Virus record (IMG/VR): IMGVR_UViG_3300050118_000007
Location: 1-49,604 of that record
Origin: a virus
Reading direction: 5' to 3' (one strand)
DNA length: 49,604 nt
The position numbers were made by a program, and so were the translations under genes. The notes under the pieces were generated by a model. It saw only the letters and a list, made by a program, of their open reading frames with translations, ran no database searches and had not been told where the DNA came from. Shown here piece after piece: positions 24,871 to 32,323 of the stretch. Within the stretch, counting starts at the first letter, position 1; each line of letters opens with the position of its first letter.

Positions 24871-26010
24871 TCAGCGTGCCCGTCTGCGGAGCCGTTCCGT
24901 GGCCTCTTTCGCCGCTTCGGAAACACCTTCACCCGTGTCCTCAGCATTACGCCGTCTGCGGGATGTTGGCTCTGGCTCAGGATCGGGTTCCGAATCAGAA
25001 CGGGATGATCTCCGCGCAGTCGTCGCAGGTTTTTCCCGCGTATCGCGTCGTGTTCCTGCATCCTCGCTCTCCTCCGACGCATCGGTAGGGTCCGAGTTGC
25101 CACGGGCACGCCTCCTAGTGGTCCCCATTTCCTCGCTGGCTTCTTCTACCGGAGGATCAGCCTCCACACCACGACGCCGCCCAGAACGAGAACTTGTTTC
25201 TTCCTGCACTTCCTCACTCTGCCCGCGACGACGCGATCTACCCCGTTTATCCCCTGCGTCCTCAACACCCTCATTTTCAGCTTCTGATTCGCGCCGGGAC
25301 TGCTGCCCCATCAAAACCTTTTCGAGATAGGCGTAATCCTTGACGTCGAGCAATTCCGTCAAAGGATTGTCACTGATGAAGTCAAGCCACGTATCCTGCT
25401 TCTTCTCGTTGTCGTGAATTGGCGTATCGTCACGGTCCAACTCGAACGCCCCATACTTGGTCCGCTTCTTCTCACCCGTACGCCGAAAGAACACATCCCG
25501 GCCTTCCTCCGGGTCGTCGATCAAAAGCACAGCCCCAGTCTTACGATCTTTCGACAAAGCAGAGATATCAGCCGATACCGATTGCGGCATGGCCCACACA
25601 AGCGGACCAGCTTTCTCGTCGTTGCGGTCGATAACGTAGGTCAGGACGCGACAGTTGGGGCGCAACGCGTCGGCTTCGTCCTTGTCGGTCGTGTCCAGCC
25701 GGGCTTCGCAGATAGGACAAGCACCGTCTGCGAACTCTTTCAGCTTGGGATAAGTCTTGTGCATTTCACTGGCGCAAATATAGGCCGACTTGTCCACGCC
25801 GATATCGTAATGGACATAGATCGGGTAGCCCCAATGATCGCCGTAGATATCTTCGTCCCACGTCGAATTGCCGGGCAGGATACGGATAGCATTGTCGTCC
25901 TTGACCTTGAACTGAACCACATCCTTTGCGAGATACCCGTCGAAAGAACCCCGCTTTTGTGACTGCTCCTGAACCGACCGCTCACCACGGCCCTTATACT
26001 TAAACGCCAT
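24871..26010 (-). CDS. Single-stranded DNA-binding protein, gp32-like
   Basis: A 379-residue protein from an ATG with AGGAGGAC at 8 bases; an upstream in-frame ATG is poor. Residues about 1-250 form the probable OB-fold core: AFKYKGRGERS start, VQFKVKDDNAIRILPG, WGYPIYVHYDIG, GACPICEARLDTTDK (possible zinc or structural Cys pair), and RVLTYVIDRNDEKAG. The last ~130 residues are a disordered, alternating acidic and Arg/Ser-rich tail ending RLRRRAR. A disordered C-terminal tail is normal for SSB proteins, but this one ends basic, not acidic, which is unusual. It sits next to UvsX. Confidence 0.75.
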   Translation of the reverse strand: MAFKYKGRGERSVQEQSQKRGSFDGYLAKDVVQFKVKDDNAIRILPGNSTWDEDIYGDHWGYPIYVHYDIGVDKSAYICASEMHKTYPKLKEFADGACPICEARLDTTDKDEADALRPNCRVLTYVIDRNDEKAGPLVWAMPQSVSADISALSKDRKTGAVLLIDDPEEGRDVFFRRTGEKKRTKYGAFELDRDDTPIHDNEKKQDTWLDFISDNPLTELLDVKDYAYLEKVLMGQQSRRESEAENEGVEDAGDKRGRSRRRGQSEEVQEETSSRSGRRRGVEADPPVEEASEEMGTTRRRARGNSDPTDASEESEDAGTRRDTREKPATTARRSSRSDSEPDPEPEPTSRRRRNAEDTGEGVSEAAKEATERLRRRAR

Positions 26011-26179
26011 TGCCACTGTCCTCCTGTGTGAACTCTTCAAGTTGCCGTTTCATATAGCGTCGTTTCTCCTTGAAAAACCCCCAACCAAATAGCCTACCTG
26101 CCGCGTACAAAAAGAGTAGTAACAAAAGCAGGATAAGGCAAACTTCAACCACAACACCCAAAACAATACACCAGTTCAT
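26000..26179 (-). CDS. Small single-pass membrane protein
   Basis: A 59-residue ORF linked at both ends: its ATG overlaps the UvsY-like stop (ATGA) and its 3' end overlaps the SSB start by 11 bases. Residues 4-30 are strongly hydrophobic with a run of six Leu, followed by a basic-acidic tail (FKEKRRYMKRQLEEF). It is membrane-anchored, but its role among recombination genes is unknown. Confidence 0.6.
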   Translation of the reverse strand: MNWCIVLGVVVEVCLILLLLLLFLYAAGRLFGWGFFKEKRRYMKRQLEEFTQEDSGNGV

Positions 26180-26703
26180 CGGTTCTTGCGCCTTTGTAGA
26201 GCCTCGGTTCTTGCTTCTGCTGCGTCGCTTGCGTGATGCTGTGTAATCTGCCGGGTAGATTTCTCGCCGGTTGTATCAGCGTAGTAGCCAGAGATGTAAA
26301 GCGACACCAGTCCCTGCAACGCCCATTTGCGCTGCTCATAACTTTCCTTGAGCGCCAACCAGCGATTGGCTTCCCGACGCGCTTCAAGCATTTCCTGCGA
26401 TAGCTTGATGATCCCCTTGTCGTTCGCGACCTCGCTATTGAACGCGGCCTCGGTCATGCCGCCCTTGCCAAGCGTTTCGCCTTTCTTGACGGCTGCTTGC
26501 CGCAGATCGTTATACTTCTCGCCCTTGGCCCGTTCCAGATCGGACTTAAGCCGGTCGGCTTCACTGTTCCACCATACCTGCTGCTTGGCGACCCGATGAA
26601 ACAGGTCAGGATGGTTCTGCCACATATCGTCAAGCGCGTGCTTGTCGATCCTGATCCCACCTTCCAGCTCTTCATAACTTACCGTTGCGTTGTACGTTGC
26701 CAT
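26176..26703 (-). CDS. UvsY-like recombination mediator (tentative)
   Basis: A 175-residue, mostly helical and charged protein with a GAGGACC site. It has a coiled-coil-like region around LEARREANRWLALKESYEQR followed by a hydrophobic WALQGLVSLYISGYYAD end, reminiscent of UvsY. Its place upstream of the single-strand binding protein and UvsX supports a mediator that loads the recombinase. Sequence similarity is not clear enough for a firm call. Confidence 0.45.
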   Translation of the reverse strand: MATYNATVSYEELEGGIRIDKHALDDMWQNHPDLFHRVAKQQVWWNSEADRLKSDLERAKGEKYNDLRQAAVKKGETLGKGGMTEAAFNSEVANDKGIIKLSQEMLEARREANRWLALKESYEQRKWALQGLVSLYISGYYADTTGEKSTRQITQHHASDAAEARTEALQRRKNR

Positions 26704-27314
26704 TTTGAGGTCCTCAGATAAGGAATGTCGTGGTAGTGAAGCGACAAGCAATTACTACAAGTCACCTGATCCAACCTAGACGCTAAAGGAAGTGGAACGC
26801 TGACAAACAAGTCCCCTTGCTTCTTACGCTGCCACACATTCAAACCACACAGCGTCAGCTTACGCTGCCACACATTCAAACCACACAGCGTCAGCAAGTT
26901 CGCCAGCAAAGTGCCGGGTGGGGCTTCCTTCCGTAGATGCGTTTTGTAAGCAGTCATTGATGATTTGATCCGGTCCTCATGATTAAGCTCGTAACTATCA
27001 TCCAGCTTTGCATTGTAAATGAAATCAATCTGGCAACCAGCCGCCGTCGTTCCACGAGACACATAGCCAAAACGATCAATTGCTATACCAAGCTCTTGAT
27101 CTAATGCCCGCTCAAAACCGGCACGGTCAAATTCATTCATAGTCCCATGGTTGTAAACCACAATATCAACGTCTTTGCGTTCCCCATCCTTGTAAAGCGT
27201 TCCGCCAGTCAAGGCGATATGACCTTTGTACTTTTCAGCCAAAGGTTCAAGCTGACGACAAAATTCTATCGCCCGCTCTTGTGACCATAAAAGTTGGCGT
27301 CGTTTAGTAACCAT
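26679..27314 (-). CDS. Nucleotidyltransferase-fold protein with internal 12-residue tandem duplication
   Basis: A 211-residue protein. The start HIALTGGTLYKDGERKDVDI is a nucleotidyltransferase signature (G-G-T/S then a D-x-D pair) with the later Asp in CQIDFIYNAK. The C-terminal third holds an exact tandem duplication of 12 residues (LTLCGLNVWQRK twice). The second half ends near a zinc-type C-S-N-C. It overlaps the UvsY-like start by 25 bases. Substrate unknown. Confidence 0.6.
   Translation of the reverse strand: MVTKRRQLLWSQERAIEFCRQLEPLAEKYKGHIALTGGTLYKDGERKDVDIVVYNHGTMNEFDRAGFERALDQELGIAIDRFGYVSRGTTAAGCQIDFIYNAKLDDSYELNHEDRIKSSMTAYKTHLRKEAPPGTLLANLLTLCGLNVWQRKLTLCGLNVWQRKKQGDLFVSVPLPLASRLDQVTCSNCLSLHYHDIPYLRTSKWQRTTQR
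26823..26894. repeat. Exact 36-bp tandem duplication inside a coding region
   Basis: Two adjacent identical copies of a 36-base unit (26823-26858 and 26859-26894), in frame with the nucleotidyltransferase-like gene, adding exactly 12 codons. No mismatch between copies suggests a recent event or an assembly artefact. Confidence 0.9.
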
Positions 27315-27415
27315 TAGAAACTCCTCTCAACCTTAGCATCGACGGGTCCAGAGTTTGCCATAAATGCACTCGCCCAATTCTCCGGACCCGTCTGCGCCAT
27401 GGTGGGCGTCACCAT
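27314..27415 (-). CDS. Possible 33-residue protein
   Basis: A short frame between the clamp loader and the nucleotidyltransferase-like gene, starting MVTPTMAQTGPENWAS and ending in a stop that overlaps the next ATG (TAATG). An inner ATG at 27400 is also possible. No strong ribosome site is seen and it overlaps two inverted repeats (27393-27414 and the GACGGGTCC arms near 27347 and 27384), so this could instead be a structured spacer. Confidence 0.4.
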   Translation of the reverse strand: MVTPTMAQTGPENWASAFMANSGPVDAKVERSF

Positions 27416-27438
27416 GGAATCTCAATCAATACATATAC

Positions 27439-28371
27439 CTACTGAAGAACCAGTCCGGCCACCGACATCAGAATCGGCGTGATCTTGTCGTTGGGGTGAC
27501 AGGGCTTGTCGAATGCGTCGAGGATCGCGCACGCATGAGAGGCTTTTGCAGGGTCCGTTGCCTTGAGGGCCACAGCGCCGATATAAGCCCTCACCACCTG
27601 CCGGATAGACTCCGGGTTGGTATCCTTCAGCCCCTCCAGCAATTCGCGCACCTGCGGCCACCGTAGGCCGTTTAAGAGGCCCTTTGCCAGCTCTATAGCC
27701 TCGGGCACATTATCAGCGGAAGCCAGCAGGGCAACCGCCTCCTCCCGGGTCCGGCATTCCGAACACTTCGCCAGATTGTTAACCGCCTCCCTTGGCGAGC
27801 CCCCGGCTTCCTTGGCACAGACGGAAATGATCTTCCCGCCCTCGTCACTGTCCAGTATTCCTTCCTTGGCGGATATGTCGTCCAGCAAGTCGAACAACTC
27901 GTTCGGACTAAGCGAACGCATGGTGTATTTGGCACACCGGGTCCGGATCGTTTCAGGGACACGGGTCGGTTCGGTCGTGCAAAGAAACCAGTAGAGCCAG
28001 TCCGGGGGTTCCTCTAATGTTTTGAGGATCGCGTTAAATGCAGCTTTTGAAAGTTGCTGCACCTCGTCGACTATCACGGCTTGATTCCCACCGCCCAACG
28101 GAATGTATTCCAATGCCGACGTGACCTCGCGCATGTCATCGACGCCAGTTCTCACCGCTGCGTTGATCTCGTTCACGTTCTCGCCGCACCCGAACATATT
28201 AGCGACTATGCGAGCAAGTGTGGTCTTGCCGGTACCGGACGGCCCCATGAACAAATAAGCCTTGGCGCTCCGTTTCTTGACCTGATCCCGAAGCGAGCGG
28301 ACAATGACATCCTGCCCGACAACATCCTCAAGACGGGTCGGACGATACTTGTTGATCCATTCTTCGGTCAT
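27439..28371 (-). CDS. DNA polymerase clamp loader ATPase (DnaX/RFC-like)
   Basis: A 310-residue AAA+ protein. N-terminus WINKYRPTRLEDVVGQ, Walker A GPSGTGKT (residues 43-50), Walker B AVIVDEVQQLS, sensor 1 FLCTTEPTRVPETIRTRC with the SRC-type arginine finger (here TRC). The zinc module of bacterial DnaX is missing and the C-terminal collar is short, as in archaeal/T4-type loaders. It would load the sliding clamp encoded at 32914-33933. Start overlaps the upstream stop (ATGA). Confidence 0.85.
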   Translation of the reverse strand: MTEEWINKYRPTRLEDVVGQDVIVRSLRDQVKKRSAKAYLFMGPSGTGKTTLARIVANMFGCGENVNEINAAVRTGVDDMREVTSALEYIPLGGGNQAVIVDEVQQLSKAAFNAILKTLEEPPDWLYWFLCTTEPTRVPETIRTRCAKYTMRSLSPNELFDLLDDISAKEGILDSDEGGKIISVCAKEAGGSPREAVNNLAKCSECRTREEAVALLASADNVPEAIELAKGLLNGLRWPQVRELLEGLKDTNPESIRQVVRAYIGAVALKATDPAKASHACAILDAFDKPCHPNDKITPILMSVAGLVLQ

Positions 28372-28784
28372 TTATTCCCCTCCATGAGTGTGTAATTGTT
28401 ATACAACACAGCCTGAAAAATAGCTACACGTTGTTTCTTGTCCATCAAATTCAGATATTTACATACGCGAGTAGCTAATCCATGCTTTGCAGCAAAATAC
28501 TCATTTGTAGTGACTATTAAATTGTCATGTCCTCTGCGCCATGACATAAATGTGTTAGCCGCCGTATCCTGATAATGTTCTCCATCACCTTCCCACTCCC
28601 AATTATCTGACGTAAGCAAGTCAACAAGCTTAGATAAATCAGAACGGCCATCCACCAAACACAAATAATCACTATCTGAATCTTCAGGATAGGGATCACA
28701 AGTCACCTTAGACCCACAAGGAGTTACGGTTGCTAAATGACCATAACAAACCTGCAACAATAAAAGACCATTAGTCATAATCAT
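28368..28784 (-). CDS. Phage nucleotidyltransferase-like protein of unknown function
   Basis: A 138-residue protein with ATGA overlaps at both ends. Central features: TPCGSKVTCDPYPEDSDSDY, where D-S-D-S-D looks like a metal-binding nucleotidyltransferase motif, then FMSWRRGHDNLIVTTNEYF and VCKYLNLMDKKQRVAIFQAVLY. The same pattern occurs in other phages as a conserved hypothetical. AT-rich compared with its neighbours. Possibly a partner of the 26679-27314 protein. Confidence 0.55.
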   Translation of the reverse strand: MIMTNGLLLLQVCYGHLATVTPCGSKVTCDPYPEDSDSDYLCLVDGRSDLSKLVDLLTSDNWEWEGDGEHYQDTAANTFMSWRRGHDNLIVTTNEYFAAKHGLATRVCKYLNLMDKKQRVAIFQAVLYNNYTLMEGNK

Positions 28785-31700
28785 TGCTGTAACCATTTAT
28801 CTGACGAGTAGCTTGCGACCTTTTCCATCCGGTCCCAGTCCTGCCCGATTGACAGCTCCACGGTTAGCGGAACATTAATCCATTTGAATTTCTTGTAGGT
28901 CAGCATTTCCGTCACGACAAACTCACACCGACGCTCCAAATCCTCTACAGGGAAAATGTAGGTGAGATCGTCATGCACGAAAAGGCAGTTGACGTAACCG
29001 GCGCGGGCGAGCCTAGTCGCTGCGTCTTTCATCAGACAGATTTCATCGGCTTGTATGGGTGAGTTTAACACTTGGTTCTTGGTGAGCGGACCATAGCGTC
29101 GTCTGCCGTCTAAGCTTTCCGTATAGCCAGTCTCCCGATATGTCGCGAGCATCCGGTCCTGCCAGTCCTTCACGCCCGAGAACATGCGCCAGAAATCATC
29201 CAGTTGTTCCTTTGCGATCTCTTCTGGTATATGCAAGTAGCCCGCCAAGCTTGGAGCACCCGCGCCGAAAAACGCCGGGAACGTCCACTGATTTTTCACG
29301 TCGCTCCGGAACGTGTTCATTACTTTCTTGTCCTTGAAGTATTGCTTGCCGCCGACCCGTTCCGGGTAAGCCCGTGACAACCGTTCGGCCCAATCCATGT
29401 GAATATCATATCGCTCCCAGAGTGCCTGCACGAAAACTTTGTCCCGGCTCTCCATCGCAATGTTACGCCCCTGTATCTGCCCTTGGTCGAACTTTGCAAT
29501 AACATGGCCTTTTGGAGCGCGTATCTGGCGACGGACTTCCCTAGTCTCCTTGTCCCGTATAGGCCAATTCTGCTCATTCGGTTCTTCTGAAGATGTGCGA
29601 CCAGTACGGGCTATGGTCGTACTGATAACAGGGTGAAGTTTGCCGTCCGCGTGCAGATAATCGCCGCCCGGCGCGCACCCGTCTATGTATGTGCTCTTCA
29701 ACTTGGAGTACTTGCGCAACGACTGAAGCTTTTTGCCTATCGGATGCGTGACCAGCTCAAGCGTGTCGTCGTCCACGCTGTACTTGCCGGTGTCCCGCAT
29801 ACCAGCGCGCGATTCCAACACGTCCCGAACCAAAACCGTCACTTCTGCATTTGACGCAGGATTGAACTTCTTCTTGTAACGCTTCTCATACAACCGGACC
29901 ACGGGATCGTCAGCTATGTCGTGCTGCAAGTCCTCGATCAAGTCGCCGTATTTGATTTGCAGCCGGGATGTCTCCGGCTGATAGACCGGCAATCCCTCGA
30001 TCTGGGTCAGCACGAACGATGGAATAGCTTCGTTATCCCGACGAAACACCTCGTCCAGCTCTTCGTCTTCCAGCCGTTCCCGTTGAGTCAGAAACACCAT
30101 CCTATGAAACTTCGCGTCCATGCCATTGTACGGAAGAATTTCCCGCAATGGCTCCGCAGCCATGTTCTTCAGGTTCAAATTCGACATGGCTTTCAGATGA
30201 ATGCCGAAATGCTGGAGCGTCACAAAGTCCAGACTATGAGGACCGCCACTCTTGCCTTTGGTCTCACCCCGGCCCGTGCGCTGATCCAGCACCGCAGCCT
30301 GTGACATGGTGCAGGCCCAATTCTTCCACACGACCTCGGAACCAAATTTCAGCGCCGCCCATTCCTGCTCGAACGCTGCGTTGTGAGTGGCTTTGATCAC
30401 ACCCGACATCAGATATTCCCGCAGCAATCCCCGGACCTTGGGCAGCTTCGAGCCCCATTGCTGTTCTGCATGGTCAAGCGCGAACGCGAGATCGAACTTC
30501 AATGTTGAAATAGCGGCAGTCAAGATCAATGAAGCCGGGTCGTATGGCCGCTTCATGTTTGTTTCCCAGTCGACGCCGTTCACCTCTTCCGTGACTGCAT
30601 CAGCCAGCATCTTCTCCAGCTTGGCGAGATCGTTCTTGCCAGAACCATCCAGTAGAACCAGATTTGCTTTTGCCTCTTCCGGGGTCCAAACCTTCGGCAC
30701 GGGTAACCGTTCAACCGCGTGAAAAGCGTCCTCCAGATCGAACCGGAAAAACCGTTCCTCTTCAGGGCCAATCTGATCCTCCCGCAGCGTGCGCCCTGTA
30801 CGGGCTTCCTGCTCACCCCGTTTGTGCAAGACAAACGACGGATGAAGCATGGGAAAGAACCAGCACACATGATTGCCAATCTGGACCGGCGCACGTCGGC
30901 CACGCCAGTTGTTTATACCCTCCTGATCCAATGCCCATTTCAAGGCGAAATTACCAAAGCCGAATATCGCCCGTGGCTTGCTCTTCTCAATGTCAACTAC
31001 GATGGAAGAACGGCACGATTCGATTGCCGTCAACGGAGGATCGGTATTGTCTTTAGGACGTGTATTGCTTACGACAAGATTCTGTGCTAAATGCCAACCA
31101 GACCTTGTACGGAGACTATAAACATGCCCTTCAAAATGACGGCTACTCAAATAAGAGACGCAATCAAGCTCTACTCCAAAGGAACCAGCCTCCGTCAAAC
31201 TGCTAAACAATTCGGTGTTGACAGCAACACCCTCCGCAAAATGTTTCTCCTCAAAAATATCAAGCTTCGTACACATAGAGAAGCTAAGAAAATCCCGGAC
31301 GCTTGTAGAAACTGGAAGCCGGAGGTCAACGTTATTCTCCAGTACTTGAGTGGGGTCAGTAGTGAAGAAATCGCACGGCAGGAAAACACCTCTCCCCACA
31401 CTGTTACTAGATACCTCAAACGAAACGGAATCAAAATACGCACGTCCTCCGAAAGCAACATCATGTGGGCTAGGACACACACCACTGTTGAAAGAAGCAA
31501 ACGTTTCGGATCGGGAATTAGACATGGTTTCTCGCGAGAATTGCAAGAACGGCTTCCCTTCTTGCAAGCAGTCGAAAGACAGAGAAGCAAACGTGCCGCA
31601 GCTCCTTGTGAATTCACTATTATCAAAGAACTTCGCAGACGTAGGATTAAACACGTCCACCAACTCGCGGCCGGACAATACAACATCGACATTGCCATTG

Positions 31701-32323
31701 GTCCCATCGCCGTGGAAATCCATTGTTCTGCCAACCATCCCCTTGCTGATCCCCACCAACGCGAGAGAACTAAAAAGCTCGTCGATTCTAATTGGCTTGT
31801 GTTGTTCGTTTGGGCCCCCAAATCCAAACCGCTTTCCCCAATTTTGGTCACTAACTATATAGTCACCAAACTTAAGAGCCTTCGCAGCGACCCACCCACG
31901 TCTAGTAAGTATTGGGTGATTAGGGGTAACGGAGAGATTGTAACCAAGACACGTCGAGATTACAACAAGATCACCTTTGAACCAGCGTCGATAAATAACC
32001 TCAACGTCAAATGGTGACGTGACTATTGTATCCCCCGGAAAACAACGCACCACGTTGTTCCACCGTATCTTGGACAGCATCCTTTCCGGTATCTGCCGAC
32101 GTAACAACTTTCCACTTGGGCCAACAAACTGCTTGCCCTGACGGTCCTCTTCCTCGCCCGGCGCTTCGCCAAGGATATACACAACCGGCTTGTCTGCACC
32201 AGTCGGGAGCATGTCAGGATTGACGTTCTTCAGATCACGGAGCGGGCAAAGTGTACACCCCATCCGATGCAAAGTATCAACAGACACCTCACCCTTACGG
32301 GACGTAGTGGAGAAGAAGCCCAT
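28781..32323 (-). CDS. Uracil-DNA glycosylase (family 4-like) fused to DNA polymerase A, with intein in the glycosylase part
   Basis: A 1180-residue precursor (853 after intein removal). The N-terminal glycosylase shows C23-x2-C26 (GCTLCPLRD), motif 1 LGEAPGEEEDRQGKQFVG, and motif 2 MLHPSFVL near residue 494, split by the intein after residue 93. Next comes a 3'-5' exonuclease-like part (D585-W-E587, THNAAFEQEWA, YNGMDAKFH) and a family A polymerase: motif A Asp946 (KFDQGQI), motif B Arg1006/Lys1010 (RSDVKNQW), motif C H1117-D-D (FVHDDL). It is probably the replicative polymerase, with uracil removal or sensing built in. After splicing, the position of the third Fe-S Cys of family 4 enzymes is Thr421. 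Confidence 0.87.
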   Translation of the reverse strand: MGFFSTTSRKGEVSVDTLHRMGCTLCPLRDLKNVNPDMLPTGADKPVVYILGEAPGEEEDRQGKQFVGPSGKLLRRQIPERMLSKIRWNNVVRCFPGDTIVTSPFDVEVIYRRWFKGDLVVISTCLGYNLSVTPNHPILTRRGWVAAKALKFGDYIVSDQNWGKRFGFGGPNEQHKPIRIDELFSSLALVGISKGMVGRTMDFHGDGTNGNVDVVLSGRELVDVFNPTSAKFFDNSEFTRSCGTFASLSFDCLQEGKPFLQFSRETMSNSRSETFASFNSGVCPSPHDVAFGGRAYFDSVSFEVSSNSVGRGVFLPCDFFTTDPTQVLENNVDLRLPVSTSVRDFLSFSMCTKLDIFEEKHFAEGVAVNTELFSSLTEAGSFGVELDCVSYLSSRHFEGHVYSLRTRSGWHLAQNLVVSNTRPKDNTDPPLTAIESCRSSIVVDIEKSKPRAIFGFGNFALKWALDQEGINNWRGRRAPVQIGNHVCWFFPMLHPSFVLHKRGEQEARTGRTLREDQIGPEEERFFRFDLEDAFHAVERLPVPKVWTPEEAKANLVLLDGSGKNDLAKLEKMLADAVTEEVNGVDWETNMKRPYDPASLILTAAISTLKFDLAFALDHAEQQWGSKLPKVRGLLREYLMSGVIKATHNAAFEQEWAALKFGSEVVWKNWACTMSQAAVLDQRTGRGETKGKSGGPHSLDFVTLQHFGIHLKAMSNLNLKNMAAEPLREILPYNGMDAKFHRMVFLTQRERLEDEELDEVFRRDNEAIPSFVLTQIEGLPVYQPETSRLQIKYGDLIEDLQHDIADDPVVRLYEKRYKKKFNPASNAEVTVLVRDVLESRAGMRDTGKYSVDDDTLELVTHPIGKKLQSLRKYSKLKSTYIDGCAPGGDYLHADGKLHPVISTTIARTGRTSSEEPNEQNWPIRDKETREVRRQIRAPKGHVIAKFDQGQIQGRNIAMESRDKVFVQALWERYDIHMDWAERLSRAYPERVGGKQYFKDKKVMNTFRSDVKNQWTFPAFFGAGAPSLAGYLHIPEEIAKEQLDDFWRMFSGVKDWQDRMLATYRETGYTESLDGRRRYGPLTKNQVLNSPIQADEICLMKDAATRLARAGYVNCLFVHDDLTYIFPVEDLERRCEFVVTEMLTYKKFKWINVPLTVELSIGQDWDRMEKVASYSSDKWLQQ
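31064..32044 (-). mobile_element. Intein in the glycosylase/polymerase gene
   Basis: Precursor residues 94-420 (327 residues). Block A begins at Cys94 (CFPGDTIV), block B is SVTPNHPILTRRGWVAAKAL with the TxxH-type motif, and blocks F/G are VYSLRTRSGWHLAQNLVVSN, ending with Asn420 and Thr421 as the +1 residue. Splicing joins N-V-V-R to T-R-P-K-D-N, within a conserved glycosylase motif. The middle has an MDFHGDGTNGNVDVV block that I recall from other mini-inteins, and no LAGLIDADG motif. The opposite strand of this same DNA carries an endonuclease gene. Confidence 0.9.
31124..32017 (+). CDS. Antisense-encoded homing endonuclease (two HTH motifs plus Vsr-like PD-(D/E)XK nuclease) inside the intein
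   Basis: A 297-residue protein on the plus strand, wholly inside the minus-strand intein. The ATG at 31124 is preceded by GGAG at 9 bases. Two helix-turn-helix repeats are clear: residues about 5-45 (YSKGTSLRQTAKQFGVDSNT, then KNIKLRTHREAK) and 70-110 (YLSGVSSEEIARQENTSPHT, then KRNGIKIRTSSES). The C-terminal nuclease has NIDIAIGPIAVEIHCSANH then RERTKKLVDSNWLVLFVW, the layout of Vsr/EDxHD-type homing nucleases (Asp, then Glu in a beta strand, then a helix with R/K and a final strand). It is codon-phased so that middle bases of sense and antisense codons pair. It is likely the nuclease that spreads the intein. Confidence 0.78.
   Translation: MPFKMTATQIRDAIKLYSKGTSLRQTAKQFGVDSNTLRKMFLLKNIKLRTHREAKKIPDACRNWKPEVNVILQYLSGVSSEEIARQENTSPHTVTRYLKRNGIKIRTSSESNIMWARTHTTVERSKRFGSGIRHGFSRELQERLPFLQAVERQRSKRAAAPCEFTIIKELRRRRIKHVHQLAAGQYNIDIAIGPIAVEIHCSANHPLADPHQRERTKKLVDSNWLVLFVWAPKSKPLSPILVTNYIVTKLKSLRSDPPTSSKYWVIRGNGEIVTKTRRDYNKITFEPASINNLNVKW

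Noticed and set aside
30664-31090. Plus-strand frames upstream of the antisense endonuclease, opposite polymerase exteins
   Set aside because: No motifs or ribosome sites; only the frame within the intein has protein-like structure.
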